The position numbers and the translations under genes are program-made. Source: Sneathia sanguinegens (GTDB taxonomy: Bacteria; Fusobacteriota; Fusobacteriia; Fusobacteriales; Leptotrichiaceae). Taken from it: 64,000 nt of DNA. The stretch lies in the NCBI RefSeq assembly GCF_042033325.1, contig NZ_CP160095.1; one strand, 5' to 3'. A model generated the notes under the pieces. The model had not been told where the DNA came from. It did not search any database and saw only the letters and a list, made by a program, of their open reading frames with translations. Of this stretch, positions 60,561-64,000 are shown piece by piece (within the stretch, counting starts at the first letter, position 1; every line of letters begins with the position of its first letter).

Positions 60561-61109
60561 TTACCTTCCTATATTAGATATATTTGCTATTGATGAGTAA
60601 TAGCCCCCAAATATATTATCAATATTTTTAGATGTTACTTGTATCTTATATTTTCCTCCACTTTTAACTAATACATATTGATCAACTATCTTATTTTTCT
60701 TTAAATTATTATCTGAAAGTATTGCAAGTATTTCCTTTTCAATATTAACATCTGTTTGTCCGTTAAAGGTTTTTTGTAAAGAATTTTGAAAAACTTTTAA
60801 TAATAGATCCTGTACATCAATATTTTCTATTTCTACATTAACAATTATTGACTTATCTTGTTGCTTTGTAGAATTTAATACTTTGAAATTCAAATTACTA
60901 TATAAGGCATTAAAAAATAGTCTTTGCATATTATTTTTGAAATCATGTTCTAAATTTTTAACAAAGTCTGGATTTGTAGTTAATTTCATTGCATCATCTA
61001 CTTTTTTTTCTTTAACATCCGTAAGAAATGTTTCAACAACCTTTTCAGGTCTAACACCACAACTAAATGTAGTTATCAGCATAATTACTAGAAAAATAAA
61101 TTTCTTCAT
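60561..61109 (-). CDS. Small lipoprotein, DUF4878-like
   Basis: A 182-residue lipoprotein; start at 61109 chosen because GGAGATAGGG precedes it. The lipobox TTFSC puts the lipid Cys at about 17. The mature part has the NTF2-like pattern (EKVVETFLTDVKEKKVDDAMKLT, then beta strands and ...YVLVKSGGKYKIQVTS) seen in DUF4878-type secreted domains. Function unknown. It sits between bamA and hslO; a place beside bamA raises a possible envelope-assembly role (inference). It overlaps no gene. Confidence 0.7.
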   Translation of the reverse strand: MKKFIFLVIMLITTFSCGVRPEKVVETFLTDVKEKKVDDAMKLTTNPDFVKNLEHDFKNNMQRLFFNALYSNLNFKVLNSTKQQDKSIIVNVEIENIDVQDLLLKVFQNSLQKTFNGQTDVNIEKEILAILSDNNLKKNKIVDQYVLVKSGGKYKIQVTSKNIDNIFGGYYSSIANISNIGR

Positions 61110-61133
61110 TTTTTTCCCTATCTCCTTATATAT

Positions 61134-61156
61134 AAGGACTAGCAATGCTAGTCCTT
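61134..61156 (-). promoter_or_regulatory. Intercistronic hairpin after bamA
   Basis: AAGGACTAGC (61134-61143) and GCTAGTCCTT (61147-61156) form a ten-pair perfect stem around AAT. On the minus strand it is followed by ATATATAAGGAG, not a T run, so it is not a standard terminator. It lies between bamA and the lipoprotein gene and may stabilise mRNA or tune expression of the lipoprotein, whose RBS follows. Confidence 0.55.
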
Positions 61157-61159
61157 ACT

Positions 61160-63637
61160 CTAAAATGTTTGACCAAAACCAAATGAAAATTTACCTTTTA
61201 CTTTCTTTCCTTTTTCTCTTGTTGGTGATGGTATTCTATCATGTCCAAATAAAGCCCATGCATAATCAAGTCTTATTACCCCTAAAGGTGTAGTAAGTCT
61301 TGCTCCTAAACCTATATCTGCTTTTATATTATCTTTATTAAAGAAACCAGCATATTTTTTGATTCCATTATATTTACCTTTATAATATGAATTTGTTTCT
61401 GAATTATACATTCCAAATTCACCAAAAGCAACTAATTGAACATAATCATTAATATATGTTCTATTTTCAGCAGTAGCTGTTAGTAAGGTATTAGACTTCT
61501 TATTTTCAAATGCTCTCAATGTTGTACCATCTGAAGTATTAAATAGCATATTTTCTGGTGTTCCTTTACTTGCATACCCAAAAGTTAATCTATATGCCAT
61601 ACTATTTTTATCTTTATATACTTTTTGATATGCTCTTGCATCCAAGTTTAAGATATAGTATGCTCTTCTCTTTAATCTATTTGTTGGATCATTGCCAATT
61701 TCTTTTAATGAAGGTATGCTATTTTGAGTCTTGAAATATTCATCAACACTTTTTTTATAACTTGCACTTAAATTTTCATAGGCTTTTTTCTTTTCACTTT
61801 TTTGTTCTTTTGTTGCACTATTATATGCATCCTTAGCTCGTTCTACTTCTTCTTCTAATTGTTGTAGAGTCTTTTCTGAGCCATTACTTTGAACTTTATG
61901 TTGTTTCATGTTTTGATATGCTTCTTTCAATTTTCCTGTTCTAAATTTAGCTATAGCTTCTTGTGTTAAACTCTTTTCTCTGAAGATATATCCCAATTCT
62001 GTTGTTAAATTGATTAAAGAACCACTTTTTGGTATAGCTGCATCATCTCTTGTATCGTAAGTTAAACCTAATGTTGCTGAACCCAAAGTATAGTCAACAA
62101 AAACTTGTGGTGTTCCCTTGTCTTTTTTTGATTTAATACCTTCTGCATTAGTTGTCTTTATTCCATATACTCTTGGTTTAATTGTAACAAAGACATCACT
62201 ATTTATTCCCTTACCAACTGTTAAACTTCCACCATAAACATAAGAACCTTCAGCCCTTACTGTATTGGCTAATTGATATGGTAAATCTACCTTATTACCT
62301 TTTGAAAGTTCAAAATTCTTATATGATTTTAATAAATCATTTCTCTTTGTTTTCTCTCTCTTAAAGAATAAGCTAGCTCCAAGTTGTAATCTCTTAGTTC
62401 CTTTAAGCCATGGATCAAAGAATGAAGTACTTATATCATAATTCCCCTTAGTACCAAAGTTTGCTGAAATTGATACATCTTGTTGTCTTCCTAAGAAATT
62501 CTTATCTGCTAAAGTTAACCCTCCTGTTAAACCTTCTTTGCTTTCATAAGCAACTTGTGCATTTATTGATGTTGTTGGTCTTTCAGTTACAACAAAAGTA
62601 ACATCTCTTTTTGAAGCATCTTCTGCATTTTTTTCTATTTTTGGTTCTACTGAACTAAATAACCCAGTTCTATAGTATTCTTTAATTGTAGAAGTAATAG
62701 CATTTTCTGTAACAAAATCTCCTTCTTTTATATATGTCATTCTATCAAAGATATATGGTTTTGTTTTTAATTTTGCCTTACTTTCTGATAATCTTCCATT
62801 TTCTTCTATTTCAACCTTTTTCTTGTATTTTACACTAGCAGCCTTTCCTTCACTTATCACAATATGAACATTTCCATCATCTGTTATCATAGCTGATTCC
62901 ATTTTTGAAGTTAAAAATCCTTTTTGATGATAAAGTTTCATAATTGGACTCATATCTGGATTTAGACTATATGAATTTAAAATATTTCCTGGTTCCAATT
63001 TTGAATATTTTATTAAGTCATTTTTATTAAATGCTGTTACACCATCTATTTGAACTGTTTTTATAATAGGATTTTCAGTAATTTTAAAAGTTATATCTAC
63101 TGTCTTTGTTTTTGCATCTCTATTAACTACAGGGATTATTTCTTTAAAATATCCTGTATTTAATAAGGTTTGAACTGTGTTATTAACAGTTATAGGAACA
63201 AAATATTCTCCCAATTTAACTTCAATTAATTTTTCTATTTCACTAGTTGGTATATTTTTATTTCCTTCAATTTTTACACTATTAACTAATAAATCTGTTC
63301 TCTTTGAAGCTTCAAAAGCAGCTATTCTATCTTGTAATTTTTTCATAGCATTATCTACTTCATCAACTTCTACTACTAAGTCTACACCTTTTTCTGTTTT
63401 TGTTGGATAAATATTTACATTTGTAATTAAATCTGTTTTTAATAAACTTAAATATATATCATTTAAATCCTTATTTTTATATTCTTCTCCAACTTTAACA
63501 GGTAAATTATTTAATATATACTCTTTTGGTAATTCTTTACTATTTTTTATTTCTATACTATTTATTGTTATAGAATACCCTTTAACAGTTAATAAAACTG
63601 ATGCAAGCATAAGACTTACTTTTAATTTATTATTCAT
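61160..63637 (-). CDS. bamA: Outer membrane protein assembly factor BamA with a coiled-coil loop insertion
   Basis: An 825-residue Omp85 protein. Signal peptide to about 22; four POTRA-like domains at about 22-92, 114-188, 190-265 and 268-353 (linked by a charged helix at 93-112); barrel from about 357 to the terminal Phe (FGFGQTF). It has the barrel motif VIRLDYAW (VRxDY). An unusual stretch at about 555-650 (EKSLTQEAIAKFRTGKLKEAYQNM... to ...LKEIGNDPTN) is Lys/Glu/Gln-rich helix inserted between strands, so it should project from the surface or into the periplasm. BamA folds the barrels coded elsewhere in the window. Expressed after the TamB-like gene. Confidence 0.95.
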   Translation of the reverse strand: MNNKLKVSLMLASVLLTVKGYSITINSIEIKNSKELPKEYILNNLPVKVGEEYKNKDLNDIYLSLLKTDLITNVNIYPTKTEKGVDLVVEVDEVDNAMKKLQDRIAAFEASKRTDLLVNSVKIEGNKNIPTSEIEKLIEVKLGEYFVPITVNNTVQTLLNTGYFKEIIPVVNRDAKTKTVDITFKITENPIIKTVQIDGVTAFNKNDLIKYSKLEPGNILNSYSLNPDMSPIMKLYHQKGFLTSKMESAMITDDGNVHIVISEGKAASVKYKKKVEIEENGRLSESKAKLKTKPYIFDRMTYIKEGDFVTENAITSTIKEYYRTGLFSSVEPKIEKNAEDASKRDVTFVVTERPTTSINAQVAYESKEGLTGGLTLADKNFLGRQQDVSISANFGTKGNYDISTSFFDPWLKGTKRLQLGASLFFKREKTKRNDLLKSYKNFELSKGNKVDLPYQLANTVRAEGSYVYGGSLTVGKGINSDVFVTIKPRVYGIKTTNAEGIKSKKDKGTPQVFVDYTLGSATLGLTYDTRDDAAIPKSGSLINLTTELGYIFREKSLTQEAIAKFRTGKLKEAYQNMKQHKVQSNGSEKTLQQLEEEVERAKDAYNSATKEQKSEKKKAYENLSASYKKSVDEYFKTQNSIPSLKEIGNDPTNRLKRRAYYILNLDARAYQKVYKDKNSMAYRLTFGYASKGTPENMLFNTSDGTTLRAFENKKSNTLLTATAENRTYINDYVQLVAFGEFGMYNSETNSYYKGKYNGIKKYAGFFNKDNIKADIGLGARLTTPLGVIRLDYAWALFGHDRIPSPTREKGKKVKGKFSFGFGQTF

Positions 63638-63648
63638 AAATCCCCTTC

Positions 63649-64000
63649 CTATTTTTTATCTTGATTTAATTTTTCTCTTTTTTCAAATTTAGATTTAACA
63701 TCATCAATAAAATAATGAAAATCTTGAAACTTTTCTGAATAATTAATACCAGTATAAAAATTAATATTATTTTCTTTGTTATTTTCTGACAAATCAAGCC
63801 TATTTATAGATTTAATACCAATAGTTGCCCCAAGACCTTTATCAAATTCATATGATAAATTAATATCATATTTGAATTTATCCTTGTTAGCACTAAAAGG
63901 TATAGATCCTTTTACATTCCAATATAACTTTTGTTTTTTTGAAACTTTACCTTGCAAATGGACTTGAACATATGTATTATTTATAAAATTATTAATACCT
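63649..64000 (-). CDS. TamB-like protein, C-terminal fragment
   Basis: The minus strand is open from the window edge and ends at 63649, 11 bases before bamA. The visible ~116 residues (GINNFINNTYVQVHLQGKVS... to ...KLNQDKK) are beta-rich, with LSYEFDKGLGATIGIKS, followed by a charged helical tail. A large envelope protein next to bamA with a beta-rich C-terminus fits the translocation/assembly module TamB family; the evidence is position and layout, so the name is tentative. Too little is visible to test the DUF490 domain. Confidence 0.45.
   Translation of the reverse strand, partial: GINNFINNTYVQVHLQGKVSKKQKLYWNVKGSIPFSANKDKFKYDINLSYEFDKGLGATIGIKSINRLDLSENNKENNINFYTGINYSEKFQDFHYFIDDVKSKFEKREKLNQDKK

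Noticed and set aside
61134..61156. Intrinsic terminator between bamA and the lipoprotein gene
   Set aside because: The stem is good, but no T run follows on the transcribed strand, so I list it only as an intercistronic hairpin.

Overview
The window is very AT-rich, densely coding DNA from a Gram-negative-type bacterium. The protein set (BamA, a TamB-like C-terminus, outer-membrane beta-barrels, lipoproteins), lysine/asparagine-rich proteins, tight operons and extended -10 promoters (TGnTATAAT) point to the Fusobacteriota. By recognition it looks most like Leptotrichiaceae (Sneathia/Streptobacillus-like); this is inference, not a database match. I saw no tRNA, rRNA or CRISPR array.

Layout. 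1-5.6 kb: the str operon running into the S10 operon on the minus strand (rpsL, rpsG, fusA, tuf, rpsJ, rplC, start of rplD), with a consensus promoter and a 5' leader hairpin. 5.6-11 kb: a decayed AAA/DUF4143 ATPase, an ABC-F protein, a HAD phosphatase, an unrecognised two-gene unit, and a DUF3800 gene preceded by its own promoter and a structured, terminator-ended RNA. 11-18.5 kb: three tandem minus-strand paralogues in which a long coiled coil is inserted into an outer-membrane beta-barrel. 18.7-21 kb: a symporter gene broken by a frameshift and by an IS200/IS605-type element (intact TnpB, wrecked TnpA, candidate omega-RNA end). 21-32 kb: M20 amidohydrolase, nagB, a secreted protein, recJ, flavodoxin, pullulanase, and an ABC importer with two lipoprotein binding proteins.

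32.3-35.2 kb: two tandem smaller beta-barrels, probably stalkless relatives of the coiled-coil proteins, with near-identical promoters. 35-42.6 kb: cutC and a hydrolase; rpmE2, upp, tsaE, tsaB, ftsY, pta, ackA and a membrane protein. 42.6-47.2 kb: polA-azlC-azlD-prfB (minus). 47.3-50.6 kb: a Xaa-Pro peptidase with a small overlapping gene, then an EF-G paralogue lacking the catalytic histidine. 50.7-64 kb: a 13-kb run of close-packed minus-strand genes, from a TamB-like C-terminus and bamA through hslO, ddl, an M50 protease, der, dtd, an NlpC/P60 protein, tatD, acpS, gltS and brnQ to a TetR regulator.

Most of the window is core translation, envelope and amino-acid/sugar metabolism for a fermenter (Pta-AckA, pullulanase, peptide and amino-acid uptake). 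The accessory interest lies in the 8.8-21 kb block, the 32-35 kb barrels, the BamA insertion and the EF-G paralogue.
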